Positions 1-17,399 of a stretch of DNA of 64,000 nucleotides are shown piece by piece. The stretch's first letter is position 1. Each line of letters opens with the position of its first letter. The notes beneath the pieces are model-generated. The model made no database searches and was not told where the DNA came from. It was given only the letters and a program-made list of their open reading frames with translations. Origin of the DNA: Pempheris klunzingeri (taxonomy: Eukaryota > Chordata > Actinopteri > Acropomatiformes > Pempheridae); NCBI RefSeq assembly GCF_042242105.1, contig NC_092019.1, positions 23,243,328-23,307,327 of the forward strand, written 5' to 3'. The translations under genes were made by a program, and so were the position numbers.

Positions 1-131
1 TTTTTTCCACCACAAGACTTTTTTTCTCAAAGAGAACATTGTGGCCAGTGGGTAAAGTCAAAATTAAACTGAGTTACAATTGTGGTAATCTCAAAACACA
101 TGCCAAAGTTAAATAACAACAGTCTACAAAC

Positions 132-682
132 CTTTTTTGGATCCTCCTCTTGGCTTGCTGTCCCTTCAGGCTGTTGCTCTGAGGAATTTAACCTCTTTAT
201 GTCCGCTTGAGGCTGATTTTGTGTTTCCACATCATCCTCTGTGTCACTGGGTTTCTCAGGTTCTTCAGAAATCCTCATCACCGCATGTGCCTGCCCTTCA
301 CGCTCACTATCAGCTCTGTTTAGTCCATCATTCACGCTCTCAGGCTCCTCTGGTTTATCATCTTCTCGTTTGTCCTCTTCATTCACAACAACCTCTGCTG
401 TCTGCTTGTCCTCGGCGCTGGTTTGTTGTTTTTCCAGGCTCTGCACTTGGACACACATTTGACTTGCCGTGTCTTCTTCATTCTCGTCCTTTCCTGCGCG
501 CTCCTCTTTCTTTTTCTCAGCCGACTCCCCGCTGCAGCTCGCTATGATGACAAGTGAACTGCTTGCTGTGTCTCTTTCAATGACACCCTCATTTATGTCT
601 CCCTCTTCAGTGATGACAAGAGGTTCCAGCAGCCCCTCCTCTGCCATTTCAACTTTGATCTCAGTGCCGTCCGTTAATCTTG
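132..682 (-). CDS. Glu-rich internal exon of an unrecognised gene (partial)
   Basis: An open exon on the minus strand is bounded by a pyrimidine-rich acceptor (ending CAG just above 682) and a GT donor just below 132. Reading starts in phase 1 and gives about 183 residues beginning RLTDGTEIKVEMAEEG. The product is strongly acidic and low in complexity, with many Glu, Asp, Ser, Thr and Gln, one short basic patch (EKKKEERAGK) and no Cys-based or membrane motif. It has no ATG near its start, so it is best read as an internal exon of a gene whose remaining exons lie off the left edge (downstream) and perhaps upstream at 0.7-2 kb. I do not recognise the family. It sits head-to-head with pbx2. The open frame together with two plausible splice sites supports a real exon, but chance cannot be excluded. 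Confidence 0.5.
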
Positions 683-722
683 CTGTCAAACCCAGAGAAG
701 ACAGGAACAGGGGTGAGGGCAA

Positions 723-2029
723 AGGTCTTAGATCTTAACACACTGTCAATACTGAAGTCACTTGAAACAGACATGAAGACGGTCATAGAGCAGCTGTGAC
801 TAGAAGAAACATATGTGAAACCAGTTTGGCAGGTTCTAGCGTGTCAGCTACAGATGTTTAACAGTAAGTCATATATTCCTGTCAGCTATATGACAACAAA
901 GTTGTGCCAACATGGTAGACGTCACCCTCCTGTTGCTTGTCTATTTCTGTTGTTTATTTTGCCAAAACTTCCACAGTAATTCCAGCTGACAGACACAATC
1001 TCTTGCTTTGCCGCACATCTTACCTTGTGTACCATACAGTCAATGTAAAATTCAGTTATTTCAGTCTTACCTTTATGTTTTTAACTTTGTCTCTTCAAAG
1101 CATCATCTCTTGAAGTCCGCACAGACGGAGCACAGCATTTTTCAGTTGGCCCTAGTCTTGTCAATACCTCTATAACGAAAAAAAAAAAAAGCCTGCTGTG
1201 AAGAGTTTCACATGCCGACGTGACAAGCTCTCGCTCGTTCTGTCTGCCTTGCTACCTTCTCTCTCTCTCTCTCTCTCTCGCCTCCTCTCTTCCTGTTCCT
1301 CTTACCACAGCCCACCCCTATTTACTTGGCCCACATCTGACAAGTCATCTTATTATGAAATATTACTGTCAAAAAAACCTCTTGGGTAGTCTGCATATGG
1401 TCCCAAGCAAAGGTCTTCAGCGTTTGAGATAAACTTAAAAGGTGTCAAAGCAGTTGCTGGTTTAACTGCTGCTCATTTGATTAGGACAGAGCCAACTGCA
1501 ACATGTTGAAACAGGTGCATAGATCTTCTCACACTGCTGTGGTTTTGGCACACATCCTGTTGACTTGTTGCTAAAAACGAGAAGTAGAGTCAGACAAGTG
1601 AGAGAAGCTGTCGAAGTGATCTCACTTAGTTTGATATCTCACGTTAAAGCAGCTTCTTTAATCTGGATGGCTGTTGATGTTTGAAACCAGGTTTAGCACT
1701 GTGGGATGACAACAGAGAACATAATCTCAGTTTTACTAACCTAGATTTCTTTGTAAGTCCTTGACACACACAGACACCCACCCACACACTTGTGTTTTCT
1801 GAAAGTGCATGGGGTGCAGATGTTTTGTTGTCATGAACCCAGATGTGTTCCCCCTTCAGCTGCCACAGGAGAGCATTTTCTATGACATGTTGCAGTGTGT
1901 TTACATGGCCTGTACCTTTTCCTGTCAATCGCTAGGGGACCCTGCTTTGTGCGATGCCTCGGATCAAGCCGTGTTACGCGTCTGTGAGCACAGTTGGGCA
2001 GCAGTCGTCGCCACTGTGCGTCGCTGAAA
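723..2029. promoter_or_regulatory. Intergenic region and pbx2 5' flank
   Basis: No coding exon is recognised. The stretch has a CT-dinucleotide run at about 1258-1280 and AT-rich sequence. From about 1940 it becomes CpG-richer, leading into the pbx2 start codon, so the pbx2 promoter and 5' UTR are inferred at roughly 1.8-2.03 kb. No clear TATA box was found. Confidence 0.35.
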
Positions 2030-7118
<5,089 letters not shown>

Positions 7119-7324
7119 TCGACAGAGCGACAGCGATGGAAAGTCTGATGACGGAGAAGACCGAAAGAATGATTTCACACTTCCCACTTGGCTGCAGTTG
7201 TTTTTGTACGTTGTATTATTTTAAATGTACACTGTTGTTTTTCTTTTCTTACTGCTCAGCGTTGGTCATTATTATGTTTGTATGATCAGCTGAGTGCACG
7301 GATAGTAGAGTGAACATGGGTGCG

Positions 7325-7357
<33 letters not shown>

Positions 7358-7830
7358 ATTGTGTGCATGCAAGTGTGGTTTTATTATTGGGGTTGTTGGG
7401 TTTGTTTTCCTCTACCTTTGAGATGTTACTGAGGGTGTGTGTTTGTGGTCGGGAAGGGGAGGGTGGCCCTGCATTATTATTGTTTTTAGCACACTATATT
7501 CTTATTTTTATTATTAATATTATTGCTGTTTTATCATTAGTGCTACAACAATTTTCATTTTAACAGCTCAGAAAGAGAGAATGCATTCAGCGAATGAGAG
7601 CGCAATAGAGAAAAATCCAAAGATTTTGTGTGTTTGTTTCTCTGTTTTGTTTTGTTGTTGTTTTTTCTTTTTTTACTGGGCTTATGTGTCCCTGTAAAAT
7701 GAATGAGGCGTGCCTGAGTCCATATTAATGGTTTGAATGAGTATATCAACAGTGCTGTCTTTTTTCTGTACAGTGAAACACCTGTATTCTCTCTACCTCT
7801 TTTACAATAAACACTCTGTATTCACAACCA
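7119..7830 (+). other. pbx2: pbx2 3' UTR with poly(A) signal
   Basis: Sequence after the stop codon is T-rich and holds a (GT)n array at about 7330-7358. An AATAAA signal at 7806-7811 gives a likely 3' end near 7830. The extent is inferred from the signal only. Confidence 0.5.
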
Positions 7831-8900
7831 CATGGCGGTCGGTCCACATTCATGTAGAGTCAAAAGGTTTTGATGGACAGCGTCATAATGTATCGTCCAG
7901 TGTTTTGGTGCAGGGTTGTACTATCTACTGCAGGAAAGAGGAAACTCCCCGAAAGCCTCAGGTTAACCAGTTAGATTTGACATAATTAACTGAAAATGTG
8001 TTCTTGAACTTGCACCATTCAAGTCAACCAAGGTAGGCTCTGCATAACTACTGCCCTATGAGATGGAGAGGCTGGTCAAAATGTGATTTATATTGTTTGG
8101 ACATGGTGTGTATCCCTTAATGCTTTTCACTTTTTATTCTATTAGTTTATTTTAGAGTGAACAACAAGAAAAAAAAGCCTAGGTTAGCCTAAAAAATCCA
8201 CATTTTCGTCAAAGGCACCTTAAAAGTAGGATAAAATGACCTGGATGATATAAAACTCACATACAGAACATAATGAATGTGCAGAAAGTGATGGCAGCCC
8301 CACAGTACACATCCACAGTGGATCACGTGGCGGTTATCTACAATTCAAACTTGATGAATGAAGAACACTAAGTTGAATAAAATTGAATGTTGGAGTCCAG
8401 CAGAGGGCATCCCAACAGGCCACTCCAGCCAAGTGGACAGTGTCTCTGAGGAACTGTGTCAAAAATCTAATGAAACTACTTTTATAGTTGTGGTCACATG
8501 GTGCTTATTCCTTACTTAGGATGTATTTAATAAAATGCCCAGCGCCCCTAACAGATTAACATAATGTAGACATGTGAATCAACAGTTTCAGTATGTACCT
8601 CACCAGAGTCAGTGAGAGCAGACAGTGGATTGAAATTATTTCCATAGGATAAACGTGTTGACTTGATTGTGTCCTCCCCCTAAAAGTTCCACCACTGACC
8701 CCATAAACATGTCTCATTCTGAAACCTAGTGATATGAGTATCACACATGTGTAATTGACCTCTTTTAAATGAGACAAAGGCCCCTTCAAAGGCTTTATAT
8801 CACTGAGTTAAAAGACAAATACGTTTATTTGTGCGTTTCTTTATTGGGAATGGTCAGTGGAGATGGAAAAATGAAACCAACTTTTGCGCCGAACAATAAA
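7831..8900. other. Intergenic sequence, no feature recognised
   Basis: No open frame, splice-bounded exon or long repeat is recognised here. It lies between the inferred pbx2 3' end and the CpG-richer her upstream region. Confidence 0.3.
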
Positions 8901-8939
8901 TAGGCATCTTTCTGTGCTGTGGCGTTAGATACTGTGGGA

Positions 8940-9790
8940 CAGGACCCCTGAGGGCTCCAGCTCGGGGCCCACTTGTTCAAAAAGCGGTCACGCGTGCGTC
9001 GCCGTCGTCTCTCTGCTTTCCCACGGCCGCCTGGCACCATCAAAGGGTCTCCACGAGCAAATGTCCGACAACTGCGTGCCAGCACGAGACGGCTACCCAA
9101 ATGGCACGCGTGCTCTGTTGTGACACGGAGGTGTGAATGCAAAATGTTCAGCTTTGTTACGCCCTCATCCTGCGGACTGACTGCCAAACGCAAAGGCGTC
9201 AAGTGGGAATGGTGAGGTGTGGGCACTCGCTGTGGATTAGATAGAAGGAGATATTAAGCAGAAAAACAGCCATTCAAAAGTCGTGGTGTTGAGCCACTGA
9301 TGGTTTGGTTTATCAATAAACCAGCAGAACAGATGGACAGACGTGCCAACTCGTTCAGCGACTCGCACCTCAAATGGTTTATGTTTTTCTTAAGGCATCA
9401 GAGTCCCTAGTCCCCAGTCCTATAACATACGAGACGAGTGGTGTCACATAACACTGCAAACCTAATTAGAATACAGTGGACAGGAGACAAAAATACATCT
9501 AAAGTGCCAAACCCCACCCTGGAGAGATGAAATGATTATTACGATTATACATGTTTGGAATTCTTTGCAATTTAACATCCACGTTAAAAACTCAAGTCGC
9601 TCCCACTTTGGAGAGCAGTGAAGCCAGGTAAAGCTTTAGCAGCGTTTCCACGTGGAATAGTCACCAGTAACTTTATTTTATTCCGAAAGTGTCTATACGT
9701 TAAGGGAAAATCTCAAAATCTAGATTTTCCTATATTTTTACGCATGGCTTTTTTTGGGCAGAGGTTTTTACGCACGGTTTTTTTTCGTCA
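8940..9790. promoter_or_regulatory. Putative enhancer upstream of the first her gene
   Basis: GC- and CpG-richer than its surroundings, with no coding potential I trust. It contains TTCCCACG at 9018-9025, the reverse complement of the CSL/RBPJ consensus CGTGGGAA, and a weaker AGTGGGAA at 9202-9209. Several CACGNG-type boxes are present. Two TTTTTACGCA motifs occur at about 9735 and 9765. The same sites recur between and after the two her genes, so a Notch-responsive element is inferred. Confidence 0.45.
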
Positions 9791-9939
9791 TATGTGAGGA
9801 TTCATACACTCGTGCTTCGGTTTTTGTTGCTTAGTCACACTGATTTGTTGCATGATGATGAGATTGATGCTTTATTTAAATAATTTTAAAGTATCTGCCT
9901 AAGGAATAAAAAAAAAAACGGTGGGATGTTGTGGATGAG

Positions 9940-10128
9940 GGGAGGGGCTGGGTAGTTGCTGAGGAGGTGGGAGGGATTGTCCAATTTGGTCGTGTGGGGG
10001 GAGGAGGAGTCTGCGGGACTGGCTGGAAGGAGGTAAAAGAAGCCGCCTGGGGCGAAAAGCTTCAGTACCTGATCAGCTTCAGTCTGTGAAGGAACCCCTC
10101 TGACCGGTTACAGGACACACGGGCTACA
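9940..10128 (+). promoter_or_regulatory. Core promoter and 5' UTR of her gene A
   Basis: A CCAAT box lies at 9981-9985 in a G-rich stretch. It is followed by an AT-rich GGTAAAAGAAG near 10031 that could act as a weak TATA-like element about 95 bases before the start codon. The arrangement resembles the second her gene, where GGATTAAAAGCCC lies about 100 bases before its ATG. The transcription start is inferred, not seen. Confidence 0.4.
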
Positions 10129-11242
10129 ATGGATCTGTTACAGAAGGATGCAACAAATGAAAGAAAGGTACAAAGAAATTCTTCTACATATGTTATAAAG
10201 TGTTGTTTTTTTTTTTAAATCTAGACTACAGACAATTGTTACACTTCACTACTTTGGTGGTTAAGGTGGTTTAAATGATTTGGTTTAGCCAAACTGTAGT
10301 GTAGATTTACAGGAAACGTAACCTTAAAGCTGCAAGGAAACTCTGGAACCAAAGTAAATGAAATGAAACTAAATAGCCCACTACTGAACAGTTAGGTCAT
10401 CCCCATGACGCCTGTTTTCTTCTTCTTTTAGTCCATAAAATCTCAGGTGGAGAAACGCCGAAGAGAGAGGATGAACTGCAGTCTGGAGCGTCTGAGGACC
10501 ATGCTGCTTCAGGAGCCACAACCGGTAAGTAAATATTAAATGATGTTGCTTGTGGAAAAAAAAAAACATTCAAACATTTCCATTAAAATGAATATAGGAG
10601 TGTTTGGGTAAAGAAACTGGGTAAAAACATGTCATTTTATTGAGAAAGCTGTATCTTAAGAAGATGTGATAATTCACCCCTTTTCATGTTTTCATGCAGG
10701 GTGGGACTCAGCACAGAGTGGAGAAGGCTGAGATACTCGAGCACACAGTCCTCTTCCTACAGAACACCGCAAAAACAAACAGCATGAGAGCTGCAGGTGG
10801 TGGTGGGGGCCAGAAACAGTCCTTCCAAGACGGGATCTCCACCTGCCTGCAGAGAGCTGCTTGCTTCCTGGGACCTGAGGGGAAAGGCCTGCGGCTTGGC
10901 GCAGCACTCGATGCATCTTTGGCCGCTCGCTTCTCCCGCTCAGACTCCGAATCAGTAGGAGCTCCACGGACAACCGGAGCCGGTTCCTCCTCCAGCTCTT
11001 TGCTGTACACAAAGTCCATTCTTCAGATGCTGAGGCAAAAGTCAAAGCACAGACTAGACGCGCGGGCCTTGAACAGTTTTGCTCACCCATACCGACTTCA
11101 AGCCCAGCAGAGGTTTCCTAGAATTCCCCGGCAGGCTCAGAGACAAAATCAGCTTGAGATCAGGGTGGAGAGACGGGCGAGCAAGCAGAGCCCGTCCCAG
11201 ATCTGCCCGGTCCGGCACACTTTGTGGAGGCCCTGGCCCTGA
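10129..11242 (+). CDS. HES/Her family bHLH-Orange repressor, gene A, 3 exons, 224 aa
   Basis: This encodes a nuclear transcriptional repressor of the Hairy/Enhancer-of-split class. Exons are 10129-10167, 10432-10524 and 10700-11242, all phase 0 with GT/AG borders. Exon 2 carries the basic region and helix 1 (QVEKRRRERMNCSLERLR). Exon 3 starts with helix 2 (HRVEKAEILEHTVLFLQ), continues through an Orange domain (FQDGISTCLQRAACFLGPEG, about residues 85-120) and ends in the Groucho/TLE-binding tetrapeptide within LWRPWP. The proline nearly always found before the basic residues in HES proteins (K-P-x-x-E) is serine here (KSQVEK), whereas gene B keeps it. The basic region and short N-terminus recall the HES7/her7 group, but I cannot assign an orthologue. 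The AATAAA signal is at 11935-11940. Confidence 0.9.
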
Positions 11243-11960
11243 GGCAGTTACCTCTGATGTTAAGCTTTTAATGCCTCTAATAACTGACTTATATTTACTG
11301 GTGCCAACTGTTCCTGAAAGAACTTTTGCATTGCAGTCTTGCAACCAACGGCCACTGAGAACTGAAAACTCATAACAGTGTCAGCTATTCAGCCTCAAAG
11401 CCTGTAAATAATGTAAAAAGAATTTCATGTGTACATGACTGTATGTGTGATAGGGTTGACTCACTGCTCTTGTTTAATGCTTTTGAGTGAGTGCAGTCAG
11501 TGGGGCAGCCGTCCGTTCTGCTGACAGGCACAGGGACTCACCCACAGAGAGCAGCCGAGCCGCCCGGCTGGGACTGCTGTGGGCTGAAGAGAGAGTTTAG
11601 AGGTGAGTGTCTTGGAGATGAAGAGGTCCTGATCTCCTTCAGTTACTGCTTAAAACCACCTCTGATGCATCCGCTGTCATGATTCAAGTGTGTGTGATAC
11701 CGAAGAGGATAATGATTGAGTGTCCATCCGTCACATTTCCAGGGTTCGAGGCTGGGAGAACCACATGACCATGCAGCCCCTCTCATTCACCTGTGGGCCA
11801 TGATGTCTGCGGCTGTATACAACATAACTTGTATTCTCTTTATATATATATAAATATATATCTTGTCTATTTTGCACACTAATTTATTTTGGATGTCTCC
11901 CTATGGTGAGCAGTATTCTTTTTTTTTATAGAAAAATAAAAACATTTCTTAAAATGAAGA
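11243..11960 (+). other. 3' UTR of her gene A
   Basis: AT-rich sequence after the stop includes a (TA)n stretch near 11842-11862 and AATAAA at 11935-11940. AT-rich 3' UTRs are usual for short-lived her transcripts. The extent is inferred. Confidence 0.45.
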
Positions 11961-14232
11961 AGCGTGGTGTCAGATTACTACATGAGATGAAAGCCCCGGG
12001 CCTTTCATTTGCGCCGACAGCCCTTTTTAGTCTAGGTCAGAGGTGTGAAACACGGCGTCCTGCAGAGCTACATCCTCTAGGTGTGAAAAGTCTGGCCATG
12101 GGGTGAAAGAGTTCAGCAGCAGTTCTCACTTCAAAGACATGAAAGAGCTCAGTTTGGATTAAGCCAAGAATGTAAAAGATATAATACAGCCGGTGCAACA
12201 GATTAACCACCATAACATATTTTAAAAAATCCTAGAAAACACCAGGTTTAGCTGCGTGGACATGAGTGGACCTGACACAGTGTGTTTCCATCCACCTCTT
12301 CTCTTCTTATAGAAATGTAACTGAACTTGTTCAGTTTCTAAAAAAAAAAAAACACAGTTCTCTGTCATGTAACTTCTTATATATCTAAGTAGTAACCTGA
12401 ACACACACACTGGCTGCATGCCTGCAGAGCCCCTGTCAGACTTGCTGCAGATCAATAAGTGGGCCACTACACGTCAGAAAAAAAAAACGTCTCTCCATCA
12501 TCATCCTCCTGACAGGATGAAGACTCATGCCCACGTTTGTCTCCCTTGTAATTAGTACTGATTCTCTCACCTGCGCGGCCCTCAGCTGCTCCCAGGCCGC
12601 TTGTTCTCTGCGCGTGTCCGGTGTCTCCTCACAGGAAACCAAACGTGTCTTAACACCTCCTGCAGCCCTTTGAAGCTCAGTCACACTCGGAGGGACAATT
12701 TGTCCGCCTCCTGGCTGTTTGAGGTCTTTTCGGTTTTTGTTTCTCCTGAAAATACAACAACATTTTTATTATTTGAAACCAACATAGAAAAATAAATGAT
12801 GTTTTTGGCCTGTCTTTACACTTTGATGAAGGCATTATGAAAAATCAAGAGCGCAGTCACCTTTATTCATGGAGGGGGGGTTTGGCTGCTTGTCTGGGCT
12901 AAGATTAAATGTTTTTGGTTTACAGGCCAGCAGCTGCCTTTGCTACAGTCCAACCTGTTCCTGGATGAAGGAGATCTAATGTGAGGCAGCATGGGAGACA
13001 CTTTTCTGGCTCGTTCTCGTGGGAAAGACAGAGCAAAGCGACCATTTGCACTTTTATTACCTGTTAGAATTAGTAGACAGCCCCCCCCCCCCCCCCCCCC
13101 GTACACACCCTCCACACACACACACTCACAGGTCACTCAAGTGCAAATCAGGCACCAGGCTGCGTCATATTAAATATTTTAGTCGTGGTCGTTTGCCGAC
13201 CCCATTAGGACTGTAGGTCTGCCCTATTTTTTTCCCCCAGAATCTAGATATATTTCTTCTGTATTAAATCATTATATTCACCTGTGTTCATCTTGTGAAA
13301 ACAGGGCTTTCTAATTCACCTGAACAAAGCCCGCAGTGATGTGGTGGTTTCCTTTACTGCTGTCTTTTTCCCTTTATCTCAAGTCTTTATCAACTATTAA
13401 GAATGAGGAGCAAGAAATGAGCAAGACACAAACGTTCACATTATTTTTCTGCCTTGACGGAACTGATTGGTAAAAGTTCTTCTAATGTAGATAAATAAAT
13501 AAAGACTGCAGACCAAATGGTTGTAAACTGCGTCCTGTGCCGAATTCATTGTTTGGTGTGTCTGAATGAGGTGTGAAGCGGTCGCGTGCTGCCGGAGCTG
13601 CTGCACGTGTCCGTCTCCGAGGGGATTAATGAAGTTCAGAGTTTACAGGTCAGATAACAAAGAGACAGTGTTCATTCATCAGCAGCTAAGGTTCATCATA
13701 AGGGAAGCACAGAGTGTCTAACATGTTGCCTTCTCTCTGCTGCGCGCAGTAAGAAGGCCTGGAAACATGGTGGCACAACTAGACTTATTTAACACTTTGA
13801 GGTGTTTGTCCTTTTCTTAAATATCCATTTTATGCCACTCTATACTGTGATGCTACACTTCACCACAGTGATATTGTACATTTTATTCCTCTGCCCTTTT
13901 TTGGCGGATAGAGTTATTAGTTACTTGATGGAGATTTGACATTGTGAAAAAAAAAAAAACAGTTTGAGGTCTCAAAAGGTCAAATTCTCCATTATTTCAC
14001 AAAAAGCAACGATAACAGACAAAGATGATATAGATTATTGTTTATTATTTAATGTTTATTGTTAGTTTTGTATTCTACTGAATGCTCCATTTTTCTTAAA
14101 CAACAGAAACGTGATATATTAGTCGTAAGGGATGTTTTACTGTAGAACAAGTGTGGATACGTGTTTATAATACTTCTGCATCTTTATATACTGTGAATGC
14201 GGACATTCTGCTTGTTTTGGGGGGGGGGGGGT
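11961..14232. other. Intergenic region between the her genes, left part
   Basis: No gene recognised. A poly(C) run lies at 13081-13100 and a poly(G) run at 14219-14231. At 13018-13066 a CGTGGGAA site (13018-13025) is followed by TTATTACCTGTTA (13054-13066), the same pair of elements found repeatedly in the duplicated blocks to the right. The remainder is AT-rich and featureless. Confidence 0.4.
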
Positions 14233-15716
14233 TATGTCATTGTACTGGAACTTTTATTGAAGTAAAAGGTCTGAGTACTTCTTCTACCACTGCTAGATTA
14301 CTGGTTATATAAGCAAGGAGCATATTCTTCAGACCAAATGACACTAAATATGGATGAACAAATGACCAAAGGTCGATGCACATTTGTCGTGTGACACAAC
14401 AACACGCAGACACATGTTGCATTAGTGTGACAGTGGGACAAAGTCCCTCACTCTTTCTCACCAGGAGAACGTGGAGCAGGAGGCTTCATCCTCACTTTAT
14501 TACCTGTTAAACGCGATGCTTCATTTACAAAGCGTGCTTGGAGCAGAGGTGCCTCTCAGGTTCCCACGTGCACACGTGACACTCAGAATGATCATCATAG
14601 GGCGTGATAAGAGTGACAAAATGTTTTTTTTTTCGTTTTGTTTTAGTGCTGAAACTAAACGCACTCATTGGAAGAGCCGCGCGTAAAAGATGGACTGAAC
14701 GCGAGAACATTTATGACAAAATGAAACGTACTAATGGAAAACAGTGAAAGAGACTTCTTGGTAGACAATCCATCAATAGATGATGCAAAGACTATTCAGT
14801 TTTGTTTACTGAGACTGTCCACTCTGACAAACCTTTAGTGCCTTTCGGCAAATGTGGGAGTAGCTCCTTCAACTGTCTCTCACGGGAAAACTGGGCAGTC
14901 AGCTCCATTCACACTTTATTACCTGTTAGAGTTGATACATCATTACACAGAGTGTTTGGAGGACCAGTGGCTTTTGGGTTCCCACGCGCTGCTTCTCAGA
15001 GTCATGAAATGCGCCACCATTTGGTTTTGATCTCATTGTTTACAGATATTTTCAGAGCCGTGCGTAAAACGTAACTTTACGCACGGACACATCAGTGACA
15101 TTTTCATCTGACACCATGGGTTACTTGTATAACCTGTGCTTGGATTATTAATAGATTAATTCATGTGTGTATAGGTAAAAGGAATATTGAACTTCCAAAC
15201 GTTGTTTTTGACTTGGTTTTGTTTTTTCACCCAAAACCAAAGAGACCACACTTTGCAGAACAGCGCATTAAAGAGGGGATTTTACGCACGCCGTAAGAGT
15301 TTTCTTTGTTGCATATGTTATCGAAAGCACAACCTCACTCATCAGTGAGTCACTGGATGAGCGCTGATTCAAAACGTTTTCTATTTCTCCTGATTTTCTG
15401 GGCTCCACGCTCCTGTTTCTCTCCGGCGGTGTGCGCCTGAGGACATGTCTCGTTTCGCCCTCCATAACAATGACGTGAGAAGTCTCCCACAGTCATTTGT
15501 CTGAGCTTCACGCTGCTTTGGCGGATGTTTGTTGCCTTCCCTCACATGTGCAAATAAGCGTCACACGAGCTGGTAACACCTTTGACAAGCGCGTGCCGCT
15601 GACACTCTGCTGGGCAGCTCCACGTGCCCACAGTGGAGGGTCTGTAGGCGCGTCGTTCAGCCTGCGTTAATCTTCCTGCCAAATGTGTTAAAAAGAAATA
15701 ATTAAGGAAAGGCTGC
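14233..15716. repeat. Duplicated block, copy 1 (regulatory-looking)
   Basis: A segment of about 1.48 kb is repeated head-to-tail at 15803-17175 with high similarity. Copy 1 has about 165 extra bases near 14641-14805. Each copy starts with a fragment of the AAGTA-rich teleost repeat (CTGAGTACTTCTTCTACCAC) and then holds two sub-units. Each sub-unit joins TTTATTACCTGTTA (14496-14509 and 14915-14928) to a CSL-type TTCCCACG (14561-14568 and 14979-14986). In the first sub-unit the CSL site overlaps a CACGTG E-box at 14565-14570, with another at 14573-14578. CGTGAGAA lies at 15474-15481. No credible coding frame was found; the open frames shared by both copies lack splice or family support. Confidence 0.8.
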
Positions 15717-15802
15717 ACATTGCTGCATGTGTATTAAAATGTAATACTGGCCTGTTCATGAGGCAAATGGTCACATCCGTTGTTTTGGAGTTGTATGTCG
15801 TT

Positions 15803-17175
15803 TTTATGTCGTTGTACTGGTACTTTTATTGAAGTAAAAGGTCTGAGTACTTCTTCTACCACTGCTAGATTACTGCTTATATAAGCAAGGAGCATAAAGA
15901 CAAACTGTAATAATGCTTCTGAGAGAATGAGGCAAATGGTCACATATTCTTCAGACCAAATGACACTAAATATGGATAAACAAATGACCAAAGGTCGATG
16001 CACATTTGTCGTGTGACACAACAACACGCAGACACATGTTGCATTAGTGTGACAGTGGGACAAAGTCCCTCAGCTCTTTCTCACCAGGAGAACGTGGAGC
16101 AGGAGGCTTCATCCTCACTTTATTACCTGTTAAACGCGATGCTTCATTTACAAAGCGTGCTTGGAGCAGAGGTGCCTCTCAGGTTCCCACGGGCACACGT
16201 GACACTCAGAATGATCATCATAGGGCGTGATAAGAGTGACAAAATGTTTTTTCTTTTTTATTGTTTTCGTTGTTTTTTTCGAGACTGTCCACGCCAACAG
16301 AACTTCAGCACTTTTGGCAAATGTGGGAGTAGTTCGTTCCACTGTCTCTCATGGGAAAACTGGGCAGTCAGCTCCATTCACACTTTATTACCTGTTAGAA
16401 TCGATACATTATTACAAAGAGTGTTTGGGGGACCTTTGGCTTTCGGGTTCCCACGCGCTGCTTCTCATAGTGTCATGAAATGCGCCACCATTTGGTTATA
16501 ATCTCATTGTTTCACAGGTACTTGCAGAGCCGTGCGCAAAAGGCAACTTTACGCACGACACACAGGTGATATTTTCACCAAAGTCTGTGGATTGTTTGTG
16601 GATTAATAAACACATTTCGAATACGATAATGTATTTTGGAACTAAAATTGTTGTTTTTGACTTGGTTTTGTTTTTGACTTTGGTTTTGTCAACCAAAACC
16701 AAAGACATGACACTTTGCAGAACAGTGCATTAAAGAGGGGATTACGCACCCCGGAAGAGTTTTCCTTTTTGCACATTTTACAGAACTTATTCAAACCTCA
16801 CTCATCAGTGAGTCACTGGATGAGCGCTGATTCAAAACGTTTTCTGTTTCTCCTGATTTTCTGGGCTCCACGCTCCTGTTTCTCTCCGGCGGTGTGCGCC
16901 TGAGGACATGTCTCGTTTCGCCCTCCATAACAATGACGTGGGAAGTCTCCCACAGTCATTTGTCTGAGCTTCACGCTGCTTTGGCGGATGTTTGTTGCCT
17001 TCCCTCACATGTGCAAATAAGCGTCACACGAGCTGGTAACACCTTTGACAAGCGCGTGCCGCTGACACTCTACTGGGCAGCTCCACGTGCCCACAGTGGA
17101 GGGTCTGTAGGCCTGCGTTAATCTTCGGATACCTGTCAAATGTGTTAAAAAAGAAATAATTAAGGAAAGGCTGAA
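15803..17175. repeat. Duplicated block, copy 2 (regulatory-looking)
   Basis: Second copy of the block at 14233-15716. TTTATTACCTGTTA lies at 16119-16132 and 16384-16397. TTCCCACG lies at 16184-16191 and 16448-16455, with CACGTG at 16196-16201 and CGTGGGAA at 16937-16944. Relative to copy 1 it lacks about 165 bases, and the E-box overlapping the first CSL site has changed from CACGTG to CACGGG. It ends about 370 bases before the start codon of her gene B, which places it as a proximal upstream element of that gene. Confidence 0.8.
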
Positions 17176-17399
17176 GCAGAAAGTAGATGAAATATATTTC
17201 TATGATATATAATAATAATTTCCATTAATTTCATTTAAAATGTAACAACAGCCTACTCTTTCCCCTGATATGACCAGCTCCTCACTTTTAATCTGGAGGA
17301 ACAAGACAAATGTTGAACATGTTACAGACATTAGCGACTTCTTTAAAACGAGTTTAGTACTTCAGCATTGGAATAAAACCATGAGTAAACTAAAGTCTG

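Noticed and set aside
10692-11344. Long antisense frames across her gene A exon 3
   Set aside because: They are GC-rich shadows of the true frame, which has bHLH, Orange and WRPW motifs.
14233-16550. Similar open frames in both duplicated blocks (for example the one starting EQEASSSLYYLLNAMLHL)
   Set aside because: They exist because the DNA is duplicated. There is no family resemblance, no codon bias and no splice support, and the regulatory-site content explains the conservation better.
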